Shown one piece after another: positions 1 through 7,666 of a stretch of 17,593 nt of DNA. The first letter of the stretch is position 1. Each line of letters opens with the position of its first letter. The position numbers and the translations under genes were made by a program. The notes beneath the pieces are model-generated. The model ran no database searches. It saw nothing but the letters and a program-made list of their open reading frames with translations, and had not been told where the DNA came from. This stretch comes from Acholeplasmataceae bacterium (lineage in GTDB: Bacteria; Bacillota_I; Bacilli_A; Izemoplasmatales; Hujiaoplasmataceae): the NCBI GenBank assembly GCA_012515085.1, contig JAAYZB010000187.1:1-17593 (forward strand). The letters are read 5' to 3'.

Positions 1-446
1 CTGGAAACAGGCGCATTGATCATCATCGCTTTGCTGATAAAAGCCGATAGGTTGATGTTCCGTTCCACCGTGATCAAGGCTCCAATCTTCCGGTTGGACA
101 AAAAATCGACCGTTTCCAGCAGTTTATCCGCTAAATCATTGTCCGTTTTCGCATTTCGTTGCTTCTTCCCGCGAATAAGGCCGATTCGTTTCAGAAATGA
201 TTTCAACTCATTGAAATAAATCATGCCCAAGATATATGGTAGTGGCAACAAGGCGACAATTTGGGTTACCAATTCAATCGCTGAGGTTGCTAAATTCAGA
301 AAGAATAAAACAACAGAGAGGGCAAAGAAAATGATTAAGATGATTTTAGCCGGGCGGATGGTTTTGTGGCTGACCTTCGCTCTCAATGCCAATAAAAATA
401 TCGCGAATAAATAGGTTGTTATCACCGCAAACATAAAATAATCCAT
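1..446 (-). CDS. cdaA: Diadenylate cyclase CdaA, N-terminal part (gene runs off the left edge)
   Basis: This is the first 148 codons of a membrane-bound diadenylate cyclase, which makes the second messenger c-di-AMP from two ATP. Three hydrophobic segments (about residues 3-22, 32-53 and 58-78) are followed by a basic linker and the start of the DisA_N domain. Its most recognisable part is residues 119-148, containing RKIGALITVERN and then ISKAMMINAPVS, which match the conserved GALIVIER...L.A.VS region of CdaA. The catalytic DGA and RHR motifs would lie beyond the window, so activity cannot be judged. The ATG at 446 is chosen because GGGGAG sits 8 nt upstream; an ATG 7 nt further upstream is out of frame and soon hits a stop. 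The gene lies downstream of the glycosylation operon but has its own candidate promoter at 480-508. The N-terminal membrane part is divergent from the family; the identification rests mainly on the DisA_N start. Confidence 0.85.
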   Translation of the reverse strand, partial: MDYFMFAVITTYLFAIFLLALRAKVSHKTIRPAKIILIIFFALSVVLFFLNLATSAIELVTQIVALLPLPYILGMIYFNELKSFLKRIGLIRGKKQRNAKTDNDLADKLLETVDFLSNRKIGALITVERNINLSAFISKAMMINAPVS

Positions 447-479
447 TTTTTCATCTCCCCCGGTAGTGCTTCTTACTTT

Positions 480-508
480 ATTTTACCGCAAAATGAAGAT
501 TTTTCCAA
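480..508 (-). promoter_or_regulatory. Candidate promoter of cdaA
   Basis: On the minus strand TTGGAA (503-508, 4/6 match to the -35 consensus) and TAAAAT (480-485, 5/6 match to the -10) are separated by exactly 17 nt. Transcription would start near 473, about 27 nt before the cdaA ATG. It lies in the gap after the flippase gene, so cdaA can be transcribed independently of the operon upstream. This is a motif match only. Confidence 0.5.
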
Positions 509-525
509 GGCTAAGGTTGCGGTAA
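483..525. repeat. 9-bp perfect inverted repeat at the end of the flippase gene
   Basis: TTACCGCAA (483-491) and TTGCGGTAA (517-525) form a perfect 9-bp inverted repeat with a 25-nt loop. The right arm lies in the last codons of the GtrA-like gene; the left arm overlaps the -10 box of the candidate cdaA promoter. Neither strand has a T-run after the stem, so it is not a typical intrinsic terminator. It may be an mRNA 3'-end hairpin or an operator, or chance. Confidence 0.4.
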
Positions 526-1002
526 GTCATTCTTTTTGACATCTGTTTTGTGAAAAACATAATCCAAAGCAAAATACGCGATTGGAATCAAGAAGACCGA
601 TCCCAAAAATGGGGCGATGACCGTTGTCCATGGATAGAGTTCATAATTCAGTTTCACCCAATGGATAATGGCATAATCGAACCCGGTAGTGAGCAGACTG
701 CTAATCAAAAGACGCGCTAAGAAAACTCCCAATACAATGGTGAATTGCATGGTGCTTTTATGCTTGGGTTTAAAAGTGAAAAAGGCGTTGGCGAAATACG
801 AAAATGTGGACGCGCCGATAAAAGCGGCCGTATTGGATAAAAACGCCACCACGCTCTCGCTCGTACTGCTTGAAAAAACATGATGATAGAAAACCCAGTA
901 GATTCCCATGTGAATCAGCGTGTTGACAACACCGATGATGCCAAAAGACAAAAACTTTGTTGTCAAGAAATTGGTTCTAATGAATGTCCAAATTTTTTTC
1001 AA
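511..1002 (-). CDS. GtrA/GtcA-family membrane protein, probable polyprenyl-phosphate-sugar flippase
   Basis: A 163-residue protein with four hydrophobic helices (about residues 17-38, 52-74, 86-106 and 126-148) and a basic N-terminus, the size and layout of the GtrA family (PF04138). Family-like features are the FLSFGIIGVVNTLIH stretch in helix 1 and the SNTAAFIGASTFSYFANAFFTF stretch (residues 56-77, broken over helix 2), where the Asn and Phe residues are typical. Members such as GtcA and GtrA are thought to flip undecaprenyl-phosphate sugars to the outer face of the membrane. The start is a TTG at 1002 with GGAGGA 8 nt upstream. It overlaps the end of the preceding glycosyltransferase gene by 26 nt, so the two are very probably translationally linked. 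The sugar carried cannot be read from sequence. Confidence 0.88.
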   Translation of the reverse strand: MKKIWTFIRTNFLTTKFLSFGIIGVVNTLIHMGIYWVFYHHVFSSSTSESVVAFLSNTAAFIGASTFSYFANAFFTFKPKHKSTMQFTIVLGVFLARLLISSLLTTGFDYAIIHWVKLNYELYPWTTVIAPFLGSVFLIPIAYFALDYVFHKTDVKKNDLPQP

Positions 1003-1921
1003 CGGGATTGTCCTCCGATGATTCCTGAATCAGGTAGATAGGTCGGTTCAATACTTGTCGGCGCAACTGATAAAGCAAATAGAATATGCCATAAATCGAG
1101 ACTCCCAATAACAACCCCAACAACACCATATTTAACCCTAACAAAAATTGCGCGAGTGTAAAAACATCAAAGATGAAAAGCAAGATGTCTCCAATCAAAC
1201 ACGCCATCACGCCAATGAGCATTGCCACCGGCAACAACATCAGCAAAGTCGAAAATTGATTCATTCCGTTAAAAGCGTATTTGAAAAGCGATTTGAAACT
1301 CCATGTCGATTTTCCATGCATCCGAGGAATGAAATCATATTCAATGCATTTGCGAGGATATCCGACCCAGGAAAAGATACCTTTGACAAACCGATAATTA
1401 TCTTTGATTTGTAAAAACGCGGCGATCACTTGCTTGTCTAATAATTGAAAATCCTTTGCTCCGTTATCAAGCGGCATTTCCGTATGTCGATTATACAACC
1501 GATAGAACCGATTGGCAAAGAAGGTCCTGAGTTTGGGCTCGCCTTTGCGGGTCTTTCCTTTCGTATAAACGATTTTATATCCTGATTCATAGTAAGAAAT
1601 CATTTCCGGAATCAAAGAGGGCGGTTGTTGAAGATCGCAATCAATGATGATGATGGCGTCTTCATCCTTTGAGTATTCCAATCCGGCATGCATCGCGGCT
1701 TCTTTGCCAAAGTTGCGGGAAAAACGAAGGTAGCGAACCAAAGGATCGTTCGCCGCACATTTCTTGATTTCGGCGAAGGTATTGTCTTTGGAACCATCAT
1801 CCACGAACAATAAATTGAATCGATATCCAGGAATATTCAAATGTTTTTTGACCTCTTGATAAAATAGCGGCACATTTTTCTCTTCATTGTAGGACGGAAT
1901 AATGATTGTGATATTTTTCAT
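977..1921 (-). CDS. GT2 polyprenyl-phosphate glycosyltransferase (CsbB/GtrB/DPM1-like)
   Basis: A 314-residue membrane-anchored family 2 glycosyltransferase, predicted to load a sugar from a nucleotide donor onto undecaprenyl phosphate at the inner face of the membrane. The N-terminal GT-A domain shows IIIPSYNEEKN (residues 7-17), VDDGSKD (40-46), FSRNFGKEAAMHAGL (67-81) and the metal-binding DxD as DCDLQQPP (94-101). NYRFVKGIFSWVGY (175-188) is the conserved region before the membrane part. Two C-terminal helices (about 224-250 and 258-284) match GtrB/CsbB architecture. The ATG at 1921 directly follows the stop of the YfhO-like gene, and its AGGAG lies inside that gene's 3' end, pointing to coupled translation. 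CsbB of Bacillus subtilis is the closest functional model because of the neighbouring YfhO, but the donor sugar (GlcNAc, Glc or other) is not determined. Confidence 0.92.
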   Translation of the reverse strand: MKNITIIIPSYNEEKNVPLFYQEVKKHLNIPGYRFNLLFVDDGSKDNTFAEIKKCAANDPLVRYLRFSRNFGKEAAMHAGLEYSKDEDAIIIIDCDLQQPPSLIPEMISYYESGYKIVYTKGKTRKGEPKLRTFFANRFYRLYNRHTEMPLDNGAKDFQLLDKQVIAAFLQIKDNYRFVKGIFSWVGYPRKCIEYDFIPRMHGKSTWSFKSLFKYAFNGMNQFSTLLMLLPVAMLIGVMACLIGDILLFIFDVFTLAQFLLGLNMVLLGLLLGVSIYGIFYLLYQLRRQVLNRPIYLIQESSEDNPVEKNLDIH

Positions 1922-4900
1922 CTATTCGCTCAACTCCTCTTGGGGGATTTGATTTTTTTTGTGTCGGCGTTTTACAATCCATATGGGAAGGAATATTCCC
2001 AAATAAACCAGCGTCGCACCACCACTTGCTAATGCTCCTTTTGCTAATCCTTTCGGCACAAAACGCATCTCGATCTCAATGATGTCCACATCGGCGGGAA
2101 TAATAATGCCGAGGAAACCACCGCTCGCGCTGATTGTCTCATATTGGGTGTCTGAGACAAACTGCCATTCTTCGGAATAGGCCACCGGTACGACGACCAA
2201 TTGATCGTAAGTCGAGTCGCTGGTTCTTGTATAGCGAAGGTCTATCTTCCCGTGATCGATCGACAAAAACTCATTATCCGAAAGTGATGTTCCCACCGCT
2301 TCGTCAAAATCACTCAAATCATCATAGGCGTAACTAAGTCGGAAATTATAGAGATCCGGAACGTTTTGATACATTTCCCAGGTTTTGAAGACATACATCA
2401 ATTCAGGTCTTGTATCATAATAATAATAGTTCTTGAATCCTTCGAACTCTTGTCCGTTTTCATCCACAAAGAATACGCGTTCAAACGGTTTACTGAGTTC
2501 GAAATACAACATTCCCTTGTCTCGGGAAAAATTGATATTCGCCAGATCATAGACCAGATAAGCGGCCCCTTCACGCGCCAACTCGCGCCGATACTGGAAG
2601 TTAAATGTCATCGGCAATTGCTCTGCTTCAAAATAGATTGCGATTGGCTCCGCGCCGAATTCACATTTGACATCGTGTGGGATGTTGGGATCGGTATTGA
2701 TGGTGCAGGCGTGTTTGGCTCCGCCCTCAAATTCAACGAACACTTCCCCATACTGTGCTGTGTCGGTGGAGGATTTGATGTAAATTGCTCCCGCACTATA
2801 ACCCACATCAAACACGGGCGCGCCAAAGCGAAGAAAACTCCGAACGCTTGGATCACTCAATCCGGCGATATTGACGGTATCATACACCGATACGTTCTTG
2901 GTGGGTGAAAGTGTTCTGAGTGTGCTAATACCTGAAAGCGTCTTGCTCTCCAAGTTAAGCGCCAAATCGCTATAGCGTTCCGTCACATCGACCAAGGCGT
3001 GTTGTAATAAGACTTTCTGCGCTTGCACTTTGTTGTTGTTTGTCCGATAGCTCTTATATCCCGAATGGCTCACATATGATTCGAATACTTGAAATGGTTT
3101 GGCAGGAATGATTTCAAGTAGTTGGAACTCCTCATTTTCTGCAATCAAACGATAAAGCGATCCGTCCAGATAATAGGTGTAATTTTGACTGGCTAAAACA
3201 TACTTATAGCCAAGAAATTGATTGAGATAAAGCGCTTGTACTTCCAACACCTCTTTGGTTTGATGCTCCACCTGCCCAAAGAGCAATTCTGCCAACATAT
3301 CCGTTTCCTTATCGGTCCAAGAATGGAAAATTCTCGTATTGGTGGGGAAAGCGGTCATCCGATTGAAGTTTGTCCTCTCGGCATTAAAACGATCTAAGTC
3401 CACATAGACCCGGTAAAAACTGTCGTGGTCCAAATGTTCTTCCAAAAAATCCTGAATCTGATACATCGTTTCAAACATATCGTTTTTATTGACGATCGAA
3501 AATGGCCCAGAGTAAATAAAGCAAATACTGACCGCAAATTCAACCCAGAACAAGTATTTAAACCAATGATTCTTCCGGATCCAGGCAAAAATGATCATCA
3601 AGATTAAGATAACAGCGGAAACACCCATGATCGCCGTGTCGGCGATCAATGCATCCGCGAATTTGAAATCTTCCAGCGTTATCAGCCGGTCGATATAATA
3701 ATAGATCACGCCACCATTGACAACCAGTAAAAGCGCGGTGGAAATACTCAGCCATTTTGGCTTGAGCTGTTCAAACCCTTTGGCATCAAACACATGGGCA
3801 AAAATCATGACTTGGATGAGAGGATATACATTTATCCACCGTGTATAGGGAACATCCAACGTCCCAGAAAACACATAGGAGAACAGCGGAAAAAACATCA
3901 ATATCAGCCCAAAAGGAATCAAAACCTTATAAATCTTGCTGATACGGTCCTTTAAAAAGAACACATAATTCATGAGTGCCAATCCTGTCATCGTGATGTA
4001 TAGGGACACATGCTCTTTTGTATAATCCTGGGCAAAACCGTAAAATCCGATCGGGCGTTGCTCCGCAAACATTTTGGCTAGAAAACGCATATAAATCATC
4101 GGTTGGAATAATTTTATTTCGATCGATCCGATATTGATCACCCAAGCATTAAAAGTCCCTGAATCTCGGAAAGTATCTTCCAAAATAAACAAAACCGATG
4201 GATAGAAAACAACCAAAGACATAGCAACTCCCAAGATGCATAGCAACAAGAAAATCACTCCGTCACGAATAAATCGGCCAAAATGAAAATCCGAGCGTTT
4301 AATGTATTCAACAATATACATGATCCCGGTAAAAATTAGCGCCGTATAAGCCAAGTAGAAGTTATAGAAAACAAGCGCCATTGCGAAAAGCGGCACGACC
4401 CATTTTTTTCCTTTAAATGACCAATGAATGACAAGCAAGGCCAAAGGTAGATAGAAAACCAACGATAAAAATGCCGGGAAGGCCATAAAGCTAACGGTTC
4501 CGCCGCTGATGAAATAAACGATACCGCCCCAGAAAACAGTGCGATTTTTCATTCCTTGCTTGGAAAGGTAAATTGCGAAGACCATCACGCCCGCCAAGAT
4601 CTTAATAAATTCGGTAATGGAATAAGCCAGTTGTGTCGGCATCAAAAAACTCAAGACAAACGTGATGCCGGTGAAGATATCCAGCGGCACATAATAAATA
4701 TCGGAAAAGATCGACGCTCCCAGATAGTTATTTAAATTGAAAAGCGAAATCGATCCGTCTTTCAGTTGACGGATAAAATCAACAATGATCGTATAATATT
4801 GTAAAATATCATCCGAAAAATTGTTGTAAAAACTGTTTCTGACCAATATGATCAGGATCTGGACGCCGAAAAGTACTGTGAGGACGACCAATGCCAGCAT

Positions 4901-5038
4901 CCATAAGGTTTTCTTTCGAGAAAGAAGAGCGTCGTCAATCAACCGCTTGACGGAATGGCAGAAATTCGTCAGTGTTTTCTTGACTCGGTTCCATCCGGTT
5001 CGCCACGTCTTCTTATCTTGTCTAGGCTCGGCTTTCAT
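1922..5038 (-). CDS. YfhO-family multi-pass membrane protein, probable GT-C-like glycosyltransferase
   Basis: A 1038-residue membrane protein of the YfhO family (PF09586). After a basic cytoplasmic N-terminus (1-44) there are about 13 hydrophobic helices up to residue 511, a large soluble region (about 515-1000) presumably outside the cell, and one last helix (about 1003-1023) followed by a basic tail. The first extracytoplasmic loop has SDDILQYY (75-82), an acidic pair before Gln at the place where GT-C enzymes keep catalytic carboxylates. In Bacillus subtilis YfhO, with CsbB and GtcA, adds GlcNAc to lipoteichoic acid; all three partner types are side by side here. The start ATG at 5038 has AAGGAG about 7 nt upstream. 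It is longer than the Bacillus YfhO protein as I recall it, mostly because of the extracellular part. The acceptor polymer is unknown. Confidence 0.85.
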   Translation of the reverse strand: MKAEPRQDKKTWRTGWNRVKKTLTNFCHSVKRLIDDALLSRKKTLWMLALVVLTVLFGVQILIILVRNSFYNNFSDDILQYYTIIVDFIRQLKDGSISLFNLNNYLGASIFSDIYYVPLDIFTGITFVLSFLMPTQLAYSITEFIKILAGVMVFAIYLSKQGMKNRTVFWGGIVYFISGGTVSFMAFPAFLSLVFYLPLALLVIHWSFKGKKWVVPLFAMALVFYNFYLAYTALIFTGIMYIVEYIKRSDFHFGRFIRDGVIFLLLCILGVAMSLVVFYPSVLFILEDTFRDSGTFNAWVINIGSIEIKLFQPMIYMRFLAKMFAEQRPIGFYGFAQDYTKEHVSLYITMTGLALMNYVFFLKDRISKIYKVLIPFGLILMFFPLFSYVFSGTLDVPYTRWINVYPLIQVMIFAHVFDAKGFEQLKPKWLSISTALLLVVNGGVIYYYIDRLITLEDFKFADALIADTAIMGVSAVILILMIIFAWIRKNHWFKYLFWVEFAVSICFIYSGPFSIVNKNDMFETMYQIQDFLEEHLDHDSFYRVYVDLDRFNAERTNFNRMTAFPTNTRIFHSWTDKETDMLAELLFGQVEHQTKEVLEVQALYLNQFLGYKYVLASQNYTYYLDGSLYRLIAENEEFQLLEIIPAKPFQVFESYVSHSGYKSYRTNNNKVQAQKVLLQHALVDVTERYSDLALNLESKTLSGISTLRTLSPTKNVSVYDTVNIAGLSDPSVRSFLRFGAPVFDVGYSAGAIYIKSSTDTAQYGEVFVEFEGGAKHACTINTDPNIPHDVKCEFGAEPIAIYFEAEQLPMTFNFQYRRELAREGAAYLVYDLANINFSRDKGMLYFELSKPFERVFFVDENGQEFEGFKNYYYYDTRPELMYVFKTWEMYQNVPDLYNFRLSYAYDDLSDFDEAVGTSLSDNEFLSIDHGKIDLRYTRTSDSTYDQLVVVPVAYSEEWQFVSDTQYETISASGGFLGIIIPADVDIIEIEMRFVPKGLAKGALASGGATLVYLGIFLPIWIVKRRHKKNQIPQEELSE

Positions 5039-5073
5039 TGCTTGTCTCCTTGTTAATCCCAGATAATCGATTT

Positions 5074-5082
5074 ATTATAACA
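5074..5082 (-). promoter_or_regulatory. Extended -10 promoter of the glycosylation operon
   Basis: The minus strand reads TGTTATAAT, a perfect extended -10. Transcription would begin near 5067, giving a leader of about 29 nt before the yfhO-like ATG. The -35 position holds only TATATA (5097-5102, 3/6). A second TATAAT on the same strand lies at 5095-5100 and could serve as an alternative upstream start. Confidence 0.6.
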
Positions 5083-5146
5083 TAAATCACTTTAATTATA
5101 TAGAGGATTTTTGACCTCAAATCGCTGTTTTTTCGGTTAGTTGATG

Positions 5147-5152
5147 TATAAT
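5147..5152 (+). promoter_or_regulatory. Candidate -10 box of hflX
   Basis: TATAAT lies 20 nt before the hflX TTG. Transcription would begin near 5159, leaving a leader of about 14 nt that contains AGGTGATG as ribosome binding site. No convincing -35 is seen (TTGACC at 5111-5116 is 30 nt away, too far). Divergent from the glycosylation operon promoter in the same 134-nt gap. Confidence 0.5.
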
Positions 5153-5172
5153 AATATATTAGGTGATGCACT

Positions 5173-6414
5173 TTGGAAAAAGCAATCTTGGTCGGTTTGG
5201 ATTGTCATCAAAACGACGATTTCAATGTTTCAATGAAAGAATTGGCTCGATTGGCGGAAGCGTGCGATATTGAAGTTGTGCAGGTCACGACCCAAAAAGC
5301 AAACGAACCGACCGCGAATTATTATATCGGCCAAGGAAAAGTGGAAAGTTTAAAACAGGATATTCAAACGCTAGATGCCAATTTGGTGATTTTTGATGAT
5401 GAGCTCAGCCCTTCGCACATTCGAAATCTGGAACGGGTGTTGGAAACGAAGATCATTGACCGGACGGTGCTGATTCTAGATATTTTTGCCCGACGGGCAA
5501 AAACCAAAGAAGCCATGTTGCAAGTCGAGCTTGCTCAATCAATGTATCTTTTGCCACGAGTTATTGGAATGTATCGCTCACTCTCTCGGCAAAAAAGCGG
5601 TACCGGATCCAAAGGACCTGGAGAACAACAGTTGGAAATCGACCGTCGGATATTGAGAGATCGCATCGCCAAGCTAAAAAGCGAACTCCGTGATGTTGTC
5701 GAAGTGAGAAGAACCCAACGAAAAAAGCGAAAACAAGCGGATGTCAAAACGGTGGCGATTGCTGGCTATACAAACTCCGGAAAATCAACCTTGATGAATG
5801 CGCTACTTGAGCATTCCAGCAAGAAAGCCGATAAGTACATGTTTGAAAAAAACATGTTGTTTGCCACGCTAGAAACACAAACGCGGGAAATCACCCTGGC
5901 GAACAATCATCATTTTTTATTGACCGATACCGTCGGATTCATCTCCAAACTGCCGCATCATCTGATTGAAGCGTTCAAATCCACATTGGAAGAGATCAAA
6001 GAATCGCATTTGATCCTCCATGTCATCGATGCCGCCAATCCGAATTACACCAATCAACTCGAGGTTGCAGAATCGGTACTCAAAGAAATAGGCGTGGAAG
6101 ATATCCCCATCATTCATGTGTATAACAAAATCGATAATTGTGAAAAACTACCAATTGATGATTATCCTTATTCGATTCACGTGAGCGCCCTCAACGATCT
6201 CAACATTGACCAATTACTGGAGCTGATCGATCAGCTGCTTCACAAAGATCGACATGTTGTGAGGATGTTGATCCCGTTTGATCAAGGACAATTATTCAAT
6301 TATCTAAAAAAACACACCCATATCCAAGAGACAATCTTTTCCAATGAAGGGATCCGGCTACTTGTCGAATTGGACGATCTCTTGCTGAACAAATACGCTA
6401 TTTACGTTCAGTGA
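5173..6414 (+). CDS. hflX: Ribosome-associated GTPase HflX
   Basis: A 413-residue HflX GTPase, a translation factor that binds the 50S subunit and helps rescue or split stalled ribosomes. The N-terminal HflX domain includes YYIGQGKVESL (50-60) and the FDDELSPSHIRNLE region (74-87). The glycine-rich linker SGTGSKGPGEQQLE (142-155) and the coiled basic helix (156-190) come next, then the G domain: P-loop GYTNSGKST (198-206), switch region ATLETQTRE (231-239), G3 DTVGF (252-256), G4 NKID (318-321) and G5 SA (338-339). All nucleotide-binding motifs are intact. The TTG at 5173 is chosen because AGGTG lies 7 nt upstream and the protein then begins at the usual family position; an ATG 7 nt earlier is out of frame. 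It is monocistronic, divergent from the glycosylation operon and convergent with dusB. Confidence 0.97.
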   Translation: MEKAILVGLDCHQNDDFNVSMKELARLAEACDIEVVQVTTQKANEPTANYYIGQGKVESLKQDIQTLDANLVIFDDELSPSHIRNLERVLETKIIDRTVLILDIFARRAKTKEAMLQVELAQSMYLLPRVIGMYRSLSRQKSGTGSKGPGEQQLEIDRRILRDRIAKLKSELRDVVEVRRTQRKKRKQADVKTVAIAGYTNSGKSTLMNALLEHSSKKADKYMFEKNMLFATLETQTREITLANNHHFLLTDTVGFISKLPHHLIEAFKSTLEEIKESHLILHVIDAANPNYTNQLEVAESVLKEIGVEDIPIIHVYNKIDNCEKLPIDDYPYSIHVSALNDLNIDQLLELIDQLLHKDRHVVRMLIPFDQGQLFNYLKKHTHIQETIFSNEGIRLLVELDDLLLNKYAIYVQ

Positions 6415-6477
6415 TGTCGCTTATTCAACCAAGTCAACCTCTTATTTTATTGGTTATTTCATCTGCAAAGTTAAAAC

Positions 6478-6514
6478 AAACGGCTGACAGCGAAACACGC
6501 TGACAGCCGTTTTT
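6478..6514. terminator. Bidirectional terminator between hflX and dusB
   Basis: A 15-bp stem with one mismatch pairs 6478-6492 (AAACGGCTGACAGCG) with 6498-6512 around an AAACA loop, followed by more T residues. On the minus strand the stem is followed by TTTGTTTT. It sits in the middle of the 155-nt gap between two convergent genes, so it probably ends both transcripts. The rest of that gap shows nothing else. Confidence 0.85.
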
Positions 6515-6569
6515 ATTGAAACGTATTTTGTATTGAATCAATGTTTGAGTTTCGGTGTGATGGAACAAA

Positions 6570-7556
6570 TCAGTTTCCGAGCGTCTCAAGATAAGAGAAA
6601 TATGTTTGGATAATTTTCGAAAAATCAGAAATAGATTGCGCTGCGGATAGTTGGACTTTGATGTCAGATGCGTTCTTCAATCCCTTTAGATACCAAGCTC
6701 CGTGACTGCGCATTTCCAGCACGGCCAATTTTTCTCCTTTGGATTCTTTGAGCCGCTGCAAATGACGAAAGATGATTTGGCATCTTTCTTGCAAAGAAAC
6801 CCTTTCTTCATAAGTGCCCGTTTCAAGATATTCTTGGACTTGACGAACCAACCAAGGTCGACCCAAAACGCCTCTGCCAATCATAATTGCTTGGCAACCC
6901 GTTTCATCGAGCATTCGTTTGGCAATTTCTGGCGAAGTGATATCCCCGTTGCCAATCACCGGAATTTTTACCGCTTCTCTCACGGCTTTAATGATGTCCC
7001 AGTCCGCTTTTCCTGAATACACCTGTGCTCTTGTCCGACCATGGACCGCAATTGCCTTCGCTCCTGCTTTTTCGCATATTTTAGCGATTTCCACAGCATT
7101 GATATGTTGGCTGTCCCAGCCACTTCTTATTTTGACTGTGACCGGTTTTTTGACCGCAGACGCCACGGAAGACACAATGGCAAATACCCTGTCCGGAACG
7201 CACATCAATCGTGACCCGGCCCCGCTTTTAATGACTTTGGGTACGGGGCATCCAAGATTGATATCAATTATATCCGCGGTTGTTTCTTGATCGATGATCC
7301 GTGCCGCTTTTGTCATGGATTCCGGTTCACTGCCAAAGAGTTGAAGCGATATCGGATGTTCGCTAGGAACTATTTCCAACATCTCCCAGGTTTTTTTGTT
7401 TTGATATCCCAAGCCTTTATCAGAAACCATTTCGGTGTATATCAAGCCGGCTCCGTATTCTTTTAAAATTCCTCGATAAGCCGGATTGGTGATACCGGCC
7501 ATCGGGGCAATGACGATTTGATTGTCGATTTCAAGTTCATCAATTTGCCACTTCAT
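6570..7556 (-). CDS. dusB: tRNA-dihydrouridine synthase (DusB-like)
   Basis: A 328-residue flavoenzyme that reduces specific uridines in the tRNA D-loop to dihydrouridine, using FMN and NADPH. Visible are the FMN-binding APMAGITNPAYR (17-28), the catalytic cysteine C103 in INLGCPVPK (99-107), VKIRSGW (141-147), VHGRTRAQ.Y.G.ADW (171-186), GNGDI (202-206) and IGRGVLGRPW (226-235). The GCPVPKV and GAGSRLM segments resemble DusB rather than DusA or DusC, and Firmicutes Dus proteins usually fall in that group. The ATG at 7556 gives the standard N-terminus, with AAAGG about 10-11 nt upstream. It is a single-gene unit, divergent from hslO and convergent with hflX. Which uridine is modified is not visible from sequence. 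Confidence 0.93.
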   Translation of the reverse strand: MKWQIDELEIDNQIVIAPMAGITNPAYRGILKEYGAGLIYTEMVSDKGLGYQNKKTWEMLEIVPSEHPISLQLFGSEPESMTKAARIIDQETTADIIDINLGCPVPKVIKSGAGSRLMCVPDRVFAIVSSVASAVKKPVTVKIRSGWDSQHINAVEIAKICEKAGAKAIAVHGRTRAQVYSGKADWDIIKAVREAVKIPVIGNGDITSPEIAKRMLDETGCQAIMIGRGVLGRPWLVRQVQEYLETGTYEERVSLQERCQIIFRHLQRLKESKGEKLAVLEMRSHGAWYLKGLKNASDIKVQLSAAQSISDFSKIIQTYFSYLETLGN

Positions 7557-7589
7557 GCCGGATCAGCCTTTCTTTTAACAAGTAAAAAT

Positions 7590-7598
7590 ATTATAACA
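7590..7598 (-). promoter_or_regulatory. Extended -10 promoter of dusB
   Basis: The minus strand reads TGTTATAAT, placing the transcription start near 7583, about 27 nt before the dusB ATG. No good -35 is seen. It faces the hslO promoter at 7637-7645, with 38 bp between the two extended elements. Confidence 0.6.
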
Positions 7599-7636
7599 TA
7601 TCCCCAATCAGTTCGACAGCCGTTTTTTGAATGGCG

Positions 7637-7645
7637 TGTTATAAT
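7637..7645 (+). promoter_or_regulatory. Extended -10 promoter of hslO
   Basis: TGTTATAAT gives a start near 7652, only about 15 nt before the TTG start codon at 7667, with AGGATGTGAT as ribosome binding site in between. Because the box lies downstream of the in-frame ATG at 7631, it argues against that ATG as the translation start. No clear -35. Confidence 0.6.
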
Positions 7646-7666
7646 GAATCACAGGATGTGATAAAT

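Noticed and set aside
2366..2908. 180-codon open frame on the plus strand
   Set aside because: Antisense to the yfhO-like gene and without recognisable protein features; a shadow frame.
5111..5152. TTGACC at 5111 as the -35 of hflX
   Set aside because: It is 30 nt from the TATAAT box, too far for a sigma-70-type promoter.
6502..7627. GACAGCCGTTTTT occurring at 6502-6514 and 7615-7627, flanking dusB
   Set aside because: The first copy is a terminator arm; the second has no partner arm and lies in the dusB-hslO promoter gap. Probably chance, with no sign of a mobile element.
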